The notes under the pieces are model-generated. The model was not told the origin of the DNA, did not search any database, and was given only the letters and a program-made list of their open reading frames with translations. Source: Topomyia yanbarensis (lineage: Eukaryota > Arthropoda > Insecta > Diptera > Culicidae). Taken from it: a DNA stretch of 64,000 nt. This document shows, piece by piece, positions 44,254-56,100 of this stretch; positions within the stretch are counted from its first letter, which is position 1, and the number at the start of each line of letters is the position of its first letter. The stretch covers positions 200,628,397 through 200,692,396 of the forward strand of contig NC_080671.1 in the NCBI RefSeq assembly GCF_030247195.1. Direction: 5' to 3'. The position numbers were made by a program, and so were the translations under genes.

Positions 44254-46491
44254 ATGGCTAATTCATCGAACGAGGTCAAGGATTTAATCACTGTTCTACA
44301 GTGGAATTGCAGAAGTATTATCCCGAAAATCGACTCGTTTAAAATCTTACTAAATAATTTGAAATGCGATGCATTTGCCCTATGCGAGACATGGCTCACT
44401 TCAGAAATAACCCTACACTTTCACGATATTAATATTATTCGCTTGGATCGAGAAGACTCTTACGGAGGAGTACTTTTGGGGATCAAAAAGTGCTATTCTT
44501 TCAATCGGATCGACCTCCCCTCGACACCAGGCATTGAAGTTGTCGCTTGCCAAACCAGAATTAAAGGCAAAGACCTTTGCATTGCTTCCACCTACATCCC
44601 CCCTAGAGCCTCAGTTAGCCACCGACGGCTTTGCGATATTGCGGAACTCCTCCCCGCACCGAGGCTAGTTTTAGGTGACTTCAACTCCCACGGCACGGCA
44701 TGGGGTTGCCTTCATGACGATAATCGATCTACCCTACTCCATGAGCTTTGCGACAACTTCAATATGACCATTTTGAATACGGGTGAAATGACACGGATTC
44801 CTGCCCCTCCAGCGCGTCCGAGCGCCTTAGACCTGTCCCTCTGCTCGACATCGCTGCGGTTAGATTGCATGTGGAAGGTAGTCTCTGATCCCCACGGCAG
44901 CGACCATCTGCCAATCGTAATTAATATTGCTAACGGTTCAGGGCCACCGAATACAATCAATGTTTCGTATGACCTCACACGAAATATTGATTGGAAGAGC
45001 TACGCGTCCGCGATATCCGAAAAAGTAGAATCGACACAAGAGCTTCCTCCGGAGGAAGAGTACGGGTTCCTGGCTGGCTTGATTCTCGATACCGCGATTC
45101 AAGCTCAGACTAAACGCGTACCAGACGCGAATTCACGCGGGCGTACTCCCAATCCATGGTGGGACAAAGAGTGCTCAGACGTGTACGCGGAGAAGGCCGC
45201 TGCGTATAAGACCTTCCGGGACGACGGGCTGCCAGCTAGCTACCGACAGTACGCGATGGCGGAAACGCGCATGAAGAGTTTGATAAAAGCCAAAAAACGT
45301 AGCTACTGGCGCCGGTTCGTCGACGGACTAACGAGAGAAACATCGATGAGCACTCTTTGGAGTACGGCCCGGCGCTTACGAAACCGAAATAGTACCAATG
45401 AGAGCGTGGAATATTCAAACCGTTGGATATTCGATTTTGCCAAGAAGGTTTGTCCGGATTCCGCCCCGGCACAGAAGATCTACCGCGCCGCGTCCCCTCA
45501 CAATAACGCGAACGAAACACCGTTTTCGATGGTGGAGTTCTCACTTGCTCTCTTGTCATGTAACAATAAAGCCCCAGGGCCAGACAGAATCAAATTTAAC
45601 TTGTTAAAGAATCTGCCAGACTCTGCCAAGAGACGCTTGTTGAATTTATTTAATAAGTTTCTTGAGGGTAATATTGTCCCTCATGACTGGAGGCAAGTGA
45701 AGGTCATCGCCATTCAAAAACCAGGAAAACTAGCCTCCGACCACAACTCGTATCGACCGATTGCAATGCTGTCCTGTATCCGAAAGTTGTTCGAGAAAAT
45801 GATCTTGTTTCGCCTCGATAATTGGGTTGAAGCAAATGGCTTACTGTCAGATACACAATTTGGTTTCCGCAAAGGCAAAGGGACGAACGATTGTCTTGCG
45901 TTGTTCTCAACAGAAATTCAAATGGCTTATGCTAGCAAAGAGCAGATGGCATCAGTTTTCCTAGATATAAAGGGGGCTTTTGATTCAGTTTCTATCAAAA
46001 TTCTTTCTGAGAAGCTGCACCAGCATGGTCTTTCACCGACTCTAAACAACTTTTTGCTAAACTTGCTGTCTGAAAAACATATTCATTTTTCGCATGGTGA
46101 TTTATCGACATCACGAATTAGCTACATGGGTCTTCCCCAGGGCTCATGTCTAAGCCCCCTACTCTATAACTTTTACGTGAATGACATTGACGAATGTCTT
46201 GTCAATTCCTGCACGCTAAGGCAACTTGCAGATGACGGTGTGGTCTCTATTACAGGTCCCAAAGCCGTCGATCTGCAAGGACCATTGCAAGATACCTTGG
46301 ACAATTTGTCTGCTTGGGCCCTCCAGCTAGGTATCGAGTTCTCCACGGAGAAAACTGAGCTAGTCGTATTTTCAAGGAAGCGGGAACCAGCGCAACTACA
46401 GCTTCAATTAATGGGTCAAACGATTGCTCAGGTTTCAACTTTCAAATATCTCGGGGTCTGGTTCGACTCTAAAGGAACCTGGGGACATTAG
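44254..46491 (+). CDS. MosquI-like ORF2, endonuclease and reverse transcriptase part
   Basis: Starts at an ATG 28 bp after ORF1 (a TTG lies four codons earlier). The AP-like endonuclease shows LQWNCRSIIPK, LCETWL, LVLGDFNSHGTAW and the catalytic GSDHLPIVI. The reverse transcriptase shows KAPGPDRIKFNLLKN, SYRPIAMLSCIRKLFE, DTQFGFRKGKGTNDC, LDIKGAFDSVSIKI, LPQGSCLSPLLYNFYVND and LADD (about 658-661, in place of the commoner YADD or FADD). It stops at 46491 through a small deletion just after SKGTWG; the rest of the protein continues in another frame at 46484. Confidence 0.9.
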   Translation: MANSSNEVKDLITVLQWNCRSIIPKIDSFKILLNNLKCDAFALCETWLTSEITLHFHDINIIRLDREDSYGGVLLGIKKCYSFNRIDLPSTPGIEVVACQTRIKGKDLCIASTYIPPRASVSHRRLCDIAELLPAPRLVLGDFNSHGTAWGCLHDDNRSTLLHELCDNFNMTILNTGEMTRIPAPPARPSALDLSLCSTSLRLDCMWKVVSDPHGSDHLPIVINIANGSGPPNTINVSYDLTRNIDWKSYASAISEKVESTQELPPEEEYGFLAGLILDTAIQAQTKRVPDANSRGRTPNPWWDKECSDVYAEKAAAYKTFRDDGLPASYRQYAMAETRMKSLIKAKKRSYWRRFVDGLTRETSMSTLWSTARRLRNRNSTNESVEYSNRWIFDFAKKVCPDSAPAQKIYRAASPHNNANETPFSMVEFSLALLSCNNKAPGPDRIKFNLLKNLPDSAKRRLLNLFNKFLEGNIVPHDWRQVKVIAIQKPGKLASDHNSYRPIAMLSCIRKLFEKMILFRLDNWVEANGLLSDTQFGFRKGKGTNDCLALFSTEIQMAYASKEQMASVFLDIKGAFDSVSIKILSEKLHQHGLSPTLNNFLLNLLSEKHIHFSHGDLSTSRISYMGLPQGSCLSPLLYNFYVNDIDECLVNSCTLRQLADDGVVSITGPKAVDLQGPLQDTLDNLSAWALQLGIEFSTEKTELVVFSRKREPAQLQLQLMGQTIAQVSTFKYLGVWFDSKGTWGH

Positions 46492-47935
46492 GTATCTGAA
46501 ACAGAAGTGCCAGCAAAGGATCAACTTTCTCCGTACAATAACCGGAACATGGTGGGGTGCCCACCCACGAGACCTGATCAGGCTGTACCAAACAACAATA
46601 TTGTCGGTGATGGAGTACGGGAGTTTCTGTTTCCGCTCCGCTGCGAACATACATTTCATCAAACTAGAGCGAATCCAATATTGTTGTTTGCGTATTGCTT
46701 TGGGTTGCATGCACTCGACACATACGATGAGTTTAGAAGTGCTGGCGGGCGTCCTTCCGCTGAAAAATCGATTTTGGGAACTCTCATATCGATTGCTCAT
46801 CCGATGCGATATCTTGAACCCGTTAGTAATTGCAAATTTCGAAAGGCTTGTCGAGCTCAATTCTCAAACCCGATTTATGTCCTTGTACTTCGATTACATG
46901 GCACAAAATATCAATCCTTCTTCATACTATCCCAACCGTGTCAATCTCTTTCATGCTTCTGATTCAACTGTATTCTTCGACACATCCATGAAAGGCGAGA
47001 TTCGTGGAATCCCGGATCACATACGTCCGCAAGTGATCCCAAGCATCTTTCATAGTAAATTTCGAGAAGTCGACTGCAACAAGATGTTTTACACCGACGG
47101 GTCAAGCCTCGACGGCTCCACTGGCTTCGGTATATTCAATCAAAACCTCACCGCCTCATTCAAACTCAATGATCCTGCTTCAGTTTACGTCGCAGAACTT
47201 GCTGCTATTCAGTATACCCTTGAGATCATTGATACTTTGCCCACCGATCATTACTTTATTGTCTCGGATAGCCTCAGCTCAATCGAGGCTCTCCGTTCAA
47301 TGAAACCTAGAAAGCACATTCCATATTTTCTGGGGAAAATCTGGGAGCGCCTGCGTGCTTTGTCTGTAAGATCGTACAAGATTACCTTAGTTTGGGTTCC
47401 CTCGCATTGCTCCATTCCAGGTAATGAAGAAGCGGACTCTTTTGCTAAGGCGGGCGCTTTACAAGGTGACATATATGAAAGACCAATTAGCTTCAGCGAA
47501 TTTTTCAGTATCACTCATCAGAGAACCCTCGAAAGTTGGCAAACTTCATGGAGCAATGGTGAACTGGGAAGGTGGCTACATTCGATAATCCCTAAGGTAA
47601 CTACGAAACCTTGGTTCAGGGGGATGGATGTGGGTCGGGATTTCATTCGCGTGATGTCTCGGCTCATGTCCAATCACTACACGCTGGACGCACATCTCCG
47701 GCGTATTGGGCTCGTGGATAGCGGTATCTGCGCTTGTGGCAACGGTTATCATGAAATCGAACATGTTGTCTGGGCATGCGCCGAGTACTGTTCTGCCAGA
47801 TCTCAACTATTCGATTCCCTTCGGGCCCGAGGAAGATCACTCAATGTCCCGGTTCGAGATGTACTAGCAAGCCGCGATATTCTCTACATGTCCCTTATAT
47901 ACACGTTCCTCAAAACCATCAATATCCAAATTTAA
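46484..47935 (+). CDS. MosquI-like ORF2, C-terminal part with RNase H
   Basis: 483 codons continue ORF2 in a shifted frame. After the end of the RT domain (IRYLKQKCQQRINFLRTITG, TTILSVMEYGSFCF) comes an RNase H domain at about 200-330: FYTDGSSLDGSTGFGIF (Asp), YVAELAAIQYTLE (Glu), FIVSDSLSSIEAL (Asp) and VWVPSHCSIPGNEEADSFAK (His and Asp). All catalytic residues are present. A C-terminal zinc motif CX1CX8HX4C follows (CACGNGYHEIEHVVWAC). RNase H is characteristic of the I clade. The part has no start of its own because of the frameshift near 46481-46486, about 2 bases (or 5) missing. Confidence 0.9.
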   Translation, partial: DIRYLKQKCQQRINFLRTITGTWWGAHPRDLIRLYQTTILSVMEYGSFCFRSAANIHFIKLERIQYCCLRIALGCMHSTHTMSLEVLAGVLPLKNRFWELSYRLLIRCDILNPLVIANFERLVELNSQTRFMSLYFDYMAQNINPSSYYPNRVNLFHASDSTVFFDTSMKGEIRGIPDHIRPQVIPSIFHSKFREVDCNKMFYTDGSSLDGSTGFGIFNQNLTASFKLNDPASVYVAELAAIQYTLEIIDTLPTDHYFIVSDSLSSIEALRSMKPRKHIPYFLGKIWERLRALSVRSYKITLVWVPSHCSIPGNEEADSFAKAGALQGDIYERPISFSEFFSITHQRTLESWQTSWSNGELGRWLHSIIPKVTTKPWFRGMDVGRDFIRVMSRLMSNHYTLDAHLRRIGLVDSGICACGNGYHEIEHVVWACAEYCSARSQLFDSLRARGRSLNVPVRDVLASRDILYMSLIYTFLKTINIQI

Positions 47936-48990
47936 ATGCCCCTATCTTTTCTCTTATCATTCCCAGAAGTGCCCTCTTCCGCCTACCGTACCCCAACGAT
48001 GGTTTGATACGACTCCAAGACGAGACAAAACATCTGTCGAATGAACCAACAACACGACATCTACAGTACAACATCACACACGCAGCGCGGTGTGTTCCCG
48101 ATCTGTATCTGAGCCGTACTACGAAATCGTCTGGAGGAACCCCTGCCGGCTCGAGGAAAACCGCCCGGCGTCGTGATACATCCGTTCGAATCTGTAATCC
48201 TGGTCGTTGATTCCTGATGCCGGAAACTGAAAGTTTATATCCCCCCCCCGTTCAGCCTTGTCCACTCTCTCTCCCATGTCTCTGATACACAGATGTATGA
48301 CTTCACCCCTTCTCCCCTTGAATATCTTCCCAAAACTTATGTGCCCCCTATCTTCTAGTGTTAGTTGATCAATCTGTTCGAATCTGTAATCCTGGCCGTT
48401 AATTCCTGATGCCGGAAACTGAAAGTTTATATCTCACCCCCCCCCCCCCCCCCCCTTCAGCCTTGTCCGCTCTCCCTCCCATGTCTCTGATACACAGATG
48501 TATGACTTCACCCCCTTCTCCCCTTGAATATATTCCCAAAACTTAAGTGCTTAGTTTTAGTTGATCAATATTTAATCTCGTTAAGAAATGCCCAACAGTA
48601 CCACTACTTTATAATAGCCCTAATTAATTCCCCTTAATCTTGAACCACTCTTTCTAGTTATTTATAGTTAATAAGCTTGTAAAATGTACCGCTTAGTTAA
48701 TAATTAATTTCTCCTACAATCTCCCTTCTAAAAATCATAAAGTGAATTACTATACAAAGAACACACAAAATGACCCGTCCCCCAAATCTTACGAATATTA
48801 TATTATACCCTCTTTTATATGTATAAGTTAGCTGTAATTTTTTTTTTTTAGTTTCATTATATAAAACAAAATAATATTGAAATGTGTAACCCCCTAGTTT
48901 TAAGAAATTCAAAATGTAAAACAATGAAAAAATGGCACCTTTAAGCTAACGCATACGTGCCTTATCAAATAAACAAATTGAAAAAAAAAA
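47936..48990 (+). other. 3' UTR and poly(A) tail of the MosquI-like element
   Basis: About 1.05 kb without a gene. It contains a tandem duplication with C-tracts (48184-48568), an AATAAA-like signal (CAAATAAACAAATTG) at 48965 and A10 at 48981-48990. Confidence 0.75.
48184..48568 (+). repeat. 192-bp tandem duplication with variable C-tracts
   Basis: The block beginning GTTCGAATCTGTAATCCTGG at 48184 recurs at 48376. The copies share GATGCCGGAAACTGAAAG, TGTATGACTTCACCCC and TTAGTTGATCAAT. The internal C-tract has about 10 C in the first copy and about 19 in the second. Confidence 0.9.
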
Positions 48991-49119
48991 ACCTATTTTA
49001 ATCCACCTAGCGGTGCAATTGTGCCTTTCTCAATTATGAATCACGAGAATGTGTGCGTTGTTTATATTCATTAAAAGAGTTCGAGTTCTAAAATTTTGAA
49101 AAAAAACAGCCACGGTAAT

Positions 49120-50318
49120 ATTGCGAAATCGGCAAAGTCCCAAAAAGTCGATTTTTACAAAAAAAAAAAAATTTTCGAGATAACATAAAATCTCGACGTT
49201 TCATGCATTTTAAAGATGTTTGGCATCAAAAATACGAATTCGATTTCTGAAATTTCATGGGGTCCCCCCTTTGAAAAAAAAAAATTGAGTTCTGGCTTAT
49301 ATGGGAATTTCATATGTGACCGGACGATTTAGTCTATATTTCCGGACCCATATAAGCGATCCGTACGAAATTTTGTAGACATCTGTGGGGATATTATAGC
49401 TATCATTTGGTACTAAGTTTGTGAAAATCGGCCCAACCATTTCAGGGAAACTGATGTGAGTTCGTAAATTTTGAAAGATGGCCGCTTTTCCCGGGCACTT
49501 CCGGAACCGTCTATGGTGGTCAATGTAGTCAACGAAAGTTTGGTTGGCCGTCGGTGACCTAGAACAGCAAATTTAAGTTGTTTGAGAGACATTTTAGCGA
49601 AATTTTTACCTTTTTTGCTTTCATCGGAGTATCGGTTTGAATCACAATTTGCTATGTGATCGCACGCCACATCCTGTAACTCCGGAACCGGAAGTCGGAT
49701 CGGGATGAAATTAAATAGCCATTTACGGGGACGCAATACCTTTCATTTGAGGCCAAGTTTAGTCGAATCGGTCTAGCCATCTCCGAGAAACCGATGTGAC
49801 TGTTATTCTGAATTTAGATACTTCCGCCGGGGCTTCCGGAACCGAGGATGGTGGCCAATGTGGCCAAATAGACTTTGAATGGATGTTAGTGACCTAATAC
49901 TACAAATCGAAGCAGTTGTGGTCATATTTTGGAAAAATTTTCACCTTTATACATTCATTGCAGAATTTATTAAAATCGACATTTTCTGCGTGTTCGTACT
50001 TATCACCCTGTAATTCCGGAACCGGAAGTCGGATCCATTAGAAATTCAATAGCAGCCTATGGGAACGTTGCACCTTTCATTTGAGACTAAGTTTGTCAAA
50101 ATCGGTTCAGCCATCTCTGAGAAAAATGAGTGACATTTTTGGTCACATACACACACACATACACACACATACATACATACACACATACATACACACACAG
50201 ACATTTGCCGAACTCGACGAACTGAATCGAATGGTATATGTCACTCGGCCCTCCGGGCCTCCGTTAAAAAGTCGGTTTCAGAGCAATTGCAATACCTTTC
50301 TATTGAGAAAGGCAAAAA
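49120..50318 (+). repeat. T array unit 1
   Basis: It starts at TGCGAAATCGGCAAAGTCCC and ends with the right-end hairpin at about 50294-50313. Inside are several CCGGAACCGGAAGTC boxes, an (ACAY)n microsatellite at about 50148-50200 and CGGCCCTCCGGGCC just after it. Confidence 0.85.
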
Positions 50319-51513
50319 GGTGCGAAATCGGCAAAGTCCCAAAAAGTCGATTTTTATAAAAAAATTTTTTTTCGAGATAACATAAAATCTCGACGTTTCA
50401 TGCATTTTAAAGATGTTTGGCATCAAAAATACGAATTCGATTTCTGAAATTTCATGAGGTCCCCCTTTGAAAAAAAATTTGAGTTCCGGCTTATATGGGA
50501 ATTTCATATGTGACCGGACGGTTTAGTCTATATTTCCGGAACCATATAAGCGATCCGTACGAAATTTTATAGACATCTATGGGGATATTATAGCTATCAT
50601 TTGGGACTAAGTTTGTGAAAATTGGCCCAACCATTTCCGGGAAACTGATGTGAGTTCCTAAATTTTGAAAGATGGCCGCTTTTCCCGGGCACTTCCGGAA
50701 CCGTCTATGGTGGTCAATGTAGTCAACGAAAGTTTGGTTGGCCGTCGGTGACCTAGAACAGCAAATTTAAGTTGTTTGAGAGACATTTTAGCGAAATTTT
50801 TACCTTTTTTGCTTTCATCGGAGTATCGGTTTGAATCACAATTTGCTATGTGATCGCACGCCACAACCTGTAACTCCGGAACCGGAAGTCGTATCGGGAT
50901 AAAATTAAATAGCCATTTACGGGGACGCAATACCTTTCATTTGAGGCCAAGTTTAGTCGAATCGGTCTAGCCATCTCCGAGAAACCGATGTGACTGTTAT
51001 TCTGAATTTAGATGCTTCCGCCGGGGCTTCCGGAACCGAGGATGGTGGCCAATGTGGCCAAATAGACTTTGAATGGATGTTAGTGACCTAATACTACAAA
51101 TCGAAGCAGTAGTGGTCATATTTTGGAAAATTTTTCACCTTTATACATTCATTGCAGAATTTATTAAAATCGACATTTTCTGCGTGTTCGTACTTATCAC
51201 CCTGTAATTCCGGAACCGGAAGTCGCATCCATTAGAAATTCAATAGCAGCCTATGGGAACGTTGCACCTTTCATTTGAGACTAAGTTTGTCAAAATCGGT
51301 TCAGCCATCTCTGAGAAAAATGAGTGACATTTTTGGTCACATACACACACACATACACACACACATACATACATACACACATACATACACACAGACATTT
51401 GCCGAACTCGACGAACTGAATCGAATGGTATATGTCACTCGGCCCTCCGGGCCTCCGTTAAAAAGTCGGTTTTCAGAGCAATTGCAATACCTTTCTATTG
51501 AGAAAGGCAAAAA
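50319..51513 (+). repeat. T array unit 2
   Basis: About 1195 bp, nearly identical to unit 1. Its microsatellite allele at about 51341-51396 is base-for-base the same as that of unit 4, and it shares AGTCGCATCC with unit 4 only. Confidence 0.88.
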
Positions 51514-52706
51514 GGTGCGAAATCGGCAAAGTCCCAAAAAGTCGATTTTTATAAAAAAAAAAAATTCGAGATAACATAAAATCTCGACGTTTCATGCATT
51601 TTAAAGATGTTTGGCATCAAAAATACGAATTCGATTTCTGAAATTTCATGAGGTCCCCCTTTGAAAAAAAATTTGAGTTCCGGCTTATATGGGAATTTTA
51701 TATGTGACCGGACGGTTTAGTCTATATTTCCGGAACCATATAAGCGATCCGTACGAAATTTTATAGACATCTATGGGGATATTATAGCTATCATTTGGGA
51801 CTAATTTTGTGAAAATTGGCCCAACCATTTCCGGGAAACTGATGTGAGTTCGTAAATTTTGAAAGATTGCCGCTTTTCCCGGGCACTTCCGGAACCGTCT
51901 ATGGTGGTTAATGTAGTCAACGAAAGTTTGGTTGGCCGTCGGTGACCTAGAACAGCAAATTTAAGTTGTTTGAGAGACATTTTAGCGAAATTTTTACCTT
52001 TTTTGCTTTCATCGGAGTATCGGTTTGAATCACAATTTGCTATGTGATCGCACGCCACAACCTGTAACTCCGGAACCGGAAGTCGGATCGGGATGAAATT
52101 AAATAGCCATTTACGGGGACGCAATACCTTTCATTTTAGGCCAAGTTTAGTCGAATCGGTCTAGCCATCTCCGAGAAACCGATGTGACTGTTATTCTGAA
52201 TTTAGATACTTCCGCCGGGGCTTCCGGAACCGAGGATGGTGGCCAATGTGGCCAAATAGACTTTGAATGGATGTTAGTGACCTAATACTACAAATCGAAG
52301 CAGTAGTGGTCATATTTTGGAAAATTTTTCACCTTTATTTGCAGAATTTATTAAAATCGACATTTTCTGCGTGTTCGTACTTATCACCCTGTAATTCCGG
52401 AACCGGAAGTCGGATCCATTAGAAATTCAATAGCAGCCTATGGGAACGTTGCACCTTTCATTTGAGACTAAGTTTGTCAAAATCGGTTCAGCCATCTCTG
52501 AGAAAAATGAGTGACATTTTTGGTCACATACACACACACACATACATACACACATACATACATACACACACATACATACACACAGACATTTGCCGCACTC
52601 GACGAACTGAATCGAATGGTATATGTCACTCGGCCCTCCGGGCCTCCGTTAAAAAGTCGGTTTTCAGAGCAATTGCAATACCTTTCTATTGAGAAAGGCA
52701 AAAAAA
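51514..52706 (+). repeat. T array unit 3
   Basis: About 1193 bp. It has a private 8-bp deletion (CTTTATTTGCAGAATTT at about 52332) and shares CATTTTAGGCC with unit 5 and GGTGGTTAATG with unit 4. Confidence 0.88.
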
Positions 52707-53198
52707 AGGTGCGAAATCGGCAGAGTCCCAAAAAGTCGATTTTTATAAAAAAAAAAAATTTCGAGATAACATAAAATCTCGACGTTTCATGCATTTTAAA
52801 GATGTTTGGCATCAAAAATACGAATTCGATTTCTGAAATTTCATGAGGTCCCCCTTTGAAAAAAAATTTGAGTTCCGGCTTATATGGGAATTTCATATGT
52901 GACCGGACGGTTTAGTCTATATTTCCGGAACCATATAAGCGATCCGTACGAAATTTTATAGACATCTATGGGGATATTATAGCTATCATTTGGGACTAAG
53001 TTTGTGAAAATTGGCCCAACCATTTCCGGGAAACTGATGTGAGTTCGTAAATTTTGAAAGATGGCCGCTTTTCCCGGGCACTTCCGGAACCGTCTATGGT
53101 GGTTAATGTAGTCAACGAAAGTTTGGTTGGCCGTTGGTGACCTAGAACAGCAAATTTAAGTTGTTTGAGAGACATTTTAGCGAAATTTTTACCTTTTT

Positions 53199-56100
53199 AC
53201 ATTTCTTATAAAAGAAATGTATAGAATTCGCTCAAACTTTCAAGATTTTTTCCGAGGCCCGGAGGGCCGAGTCTTATATACCAATCGACTCAGCTCGACG
53301 ATTTGGGACAATGTCTGTGTGTGTGTGTGTGTGTCTGTGTGTGTGTGTGTATGTAACGGACAAATTCTCATTCGTGTTTCTCAGCAATGGCTGAACCGAT
53401 CTTATCCAAACCAATTTTAAATGAAAGAACTAAAAAACAGTATGAACGCTATTAATTTGTTTTTGATTCTGATGTTTAGTTTCCAAGATATGAATGTTTG
53501 AATGCGTAAAAATGGCGTTTTTTGCAGTTTTTTTAATTATCTGCCGAAATTGACAATATAGATTACCAATTTATATGTTTTTAGACAGCTTTAACGAATA
53601 CCTTTCGAAAAAGCTATAGATTGTCGAAATCGGACTATTCTCAAAAGAGATATTTAACATTAAATGCGGACGAAAGATTTTTATCATTTCCCATTGCCAG
53701 AAATATGACCAAAAACATGTAATCTATTTTAACGCCAAAACGGTTTATTTTAGGTCAATAGTATCTTCGGTGAATTTAATGGAGGCAATATGCCCTTTCT
53801 TTCGGTATTGTGTTTTTGCTGATTAATCCCCCTATGAGTGAGATATTTTCACAAATTTTCTTGGAAGTGATTATATCGAAATGATGCCTTCAGCAAATTT
53901 GTAGCTCTTACTTTTGCGAATAACTTTACTGAAGACTTCAAATATCTATTTTGTATACTTTAAAAGTTATGGCTTGATTACTCTTTGTCGCCCATTTATT
54001 GTTCCATATAGCAATAATCCATTGAAATAAGCCAAACATTATTTCGATAAAACGAATTTTGCATTTCATTTTTCTATCTACAACCGCTAGAAATAATCAC
54101 CGAATACTTCCAAGTTGTCTGGAAGGAACTTGATAACTTATCAGTGCAAAAATGTTCATTTGTGCGAACCTTCTGACTGCAATTTTTCTAACTCATGATC
54201 ATCGGATCGATCTGAAACATATCGGAAAATGAAAAGCGAAATAAATAACTCCAAGCGAAGGCGTAGCCAAGAGAAGGTTTTGGGGTTTAACACCATACAA
54301 CGCTCCCCCCCCACCACACCCAAAAAAAATATTGTATTGAAGTTGAAAATTTATTGATGCAGACTGATTTAATTCAATATTACAATAACAATTATCTGAT
54401 CCGTACATTGATATCCTGTTGTTGTAAACGTCATGAGGACTTTTGATAAATTGTCGGAATGGGATCCTGATATGTAACTGATCTATTGGTCTTGATTTCA
54501 CAGTTGTCTAATTGCATCAATATCAAAATCCTGAAAACATTCCAATAGAAAATTCCAGAGTTCTGTAATCAATCATAATCCTCAGATTTCTTTTCAAATT
54601 GAGCTCGTTTTTGTAGAGATGTACTGTAATAAGGGTCTTTATTTAATAGGAAGCGAAGTTAAAATTGATTTAATGTCTATGAAACATAGAACTGCGCACC
54701 AAAAAAATGCATAACTTTCAACATTTGCTAAAAATGTTTTTGCCTTTCTCATTCACTCTAAAATTCGTCAATCTAATCCCGACCGGGAGGGCCGAGTGTC
54801 ATATGCCTATTGATTCAGTTCGTCGAGATCGGAAAATGTCTGTGTGTGTGTGTATGTATGTGTGTATGTGTGTATGTGGAAAAAAATGTGACCTCTGTTA
54901 ATCAGAGATGGCTGGATCGATTTGCACAAAGTTAGTCTCAAATGAAAGGTATATCGGCTGCTATTGAGTTTTTTTTTATTGATTGGACTTCCGGTTCCGG
55001 AGTTACGAGTTGAAGAGTGCAATCACACAGAAAATTCCCATATAAACTGAAATGAAAATTTTTCAAAATCAAATTTGTATTTTTGATGCCAAATGACTTT
55101 ATAATGCATGAAACATCGAGATTTGATATAAACTCGAAAAAATAATGCTTGACAAAAATTGATTTTTTTGGACTTTGGTACATTTTTGCCTTTCTCATAT
55201 AGAAAGGTTATGCAATCACTCTAAAAATCGTCAATCATACCGGCCCGGAGGGAGTATGCAGTGAGGGGTTGCTACTTTAAAATTAAAACTAGTTTAAAAT
55301 TTCTTAACAAGTTGAAAATTTTTGGCAGGACCTGGATCTCCCGGATCTTACTATGTGATAGTGAAACATCGCTTGAAACCAGCGCCGGTCAAGCAATGTT
55401 TCAGTATCACATAGTATCTCAAGATCGTGGCTGTCGATCCATTGTACGTATGTGCAAATCGTACTGAACATGTAATATTCATTTCCACCATTGTATTGAA
55501 CATAACCCGCCATGGAATCGTAGTCTGGACAAATGAGAAAAGCACAATTGCACCACTAGGTGGATCAAAACAGGTTTTTATTTTGGGAATGCGTCGAGTT
55601 GAGACGAAAACGTAATATGATTAATATCGAGGATAACACTTTCCAGAGAGAAATTTATGAGAAATGACGATTTCCATTCGACTCTAGCAAGTCCTGATCG
55701 ATTTTGATGAGAATTTGATTTTTGTTGTATGACCAATTATATGTATAGATCAAATGTTCAAAAACAGTAATTTAAGGTCAAGATAACATCATTTTGAAAT
55801 CGCCAATTTCGGAGGTTTAGTATCTTCGATGAGTTTTACAAACGTTAAACAGCGCATCATTTGATAAAATAATTTTGGCGGTATATCGTCCAAGAAGTAT
55901 TTATGGTGAATTTTCTCAGGTTAATATTCATGACTACAATAAAGTCTCAACAAATTCGCTAAAAACACGAACTCTGAACTATTTTCTGAAATATTAATTC
56001 TGCATAATTTTAAAACTTCAAAAATTACGGTTTCGGAATTATGCCGTTTGGACAGCAAGATCGATTTTCACCAAACCCCCACCAATTGTAAAATTGGTAT

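Larger units (their letters stand above)
42643..48990 (+). mobile_element. I-clade non-LTR retrotransposon, MosquI-like, full length
   Basis: A 6.3-kb element: 5' UTR 42643-42938, ORF1 42939-44225, ORF2 44254-47935 (one frameshift), 3' UTR 47936-48980 and A10 at 48981-48990. Four more A residues directly before the right target-site copy (58691-58694) probably belong to the same tail, now split by the T-family array. ORF1 with three CCHC knuckles and ORF2 with endonuclease, reverse transcriptase and RNase H is the I-clade plan; the MosquI name is inferred from host and type. Confidence 0.82.

Noticed and set aside
50081..52774. Frames rich in HTHIHTY or VCVYVC repeats
   Set aside because: These are translations of the (ACAY)n microsatellites in the T units, with flanking repeat sequence.
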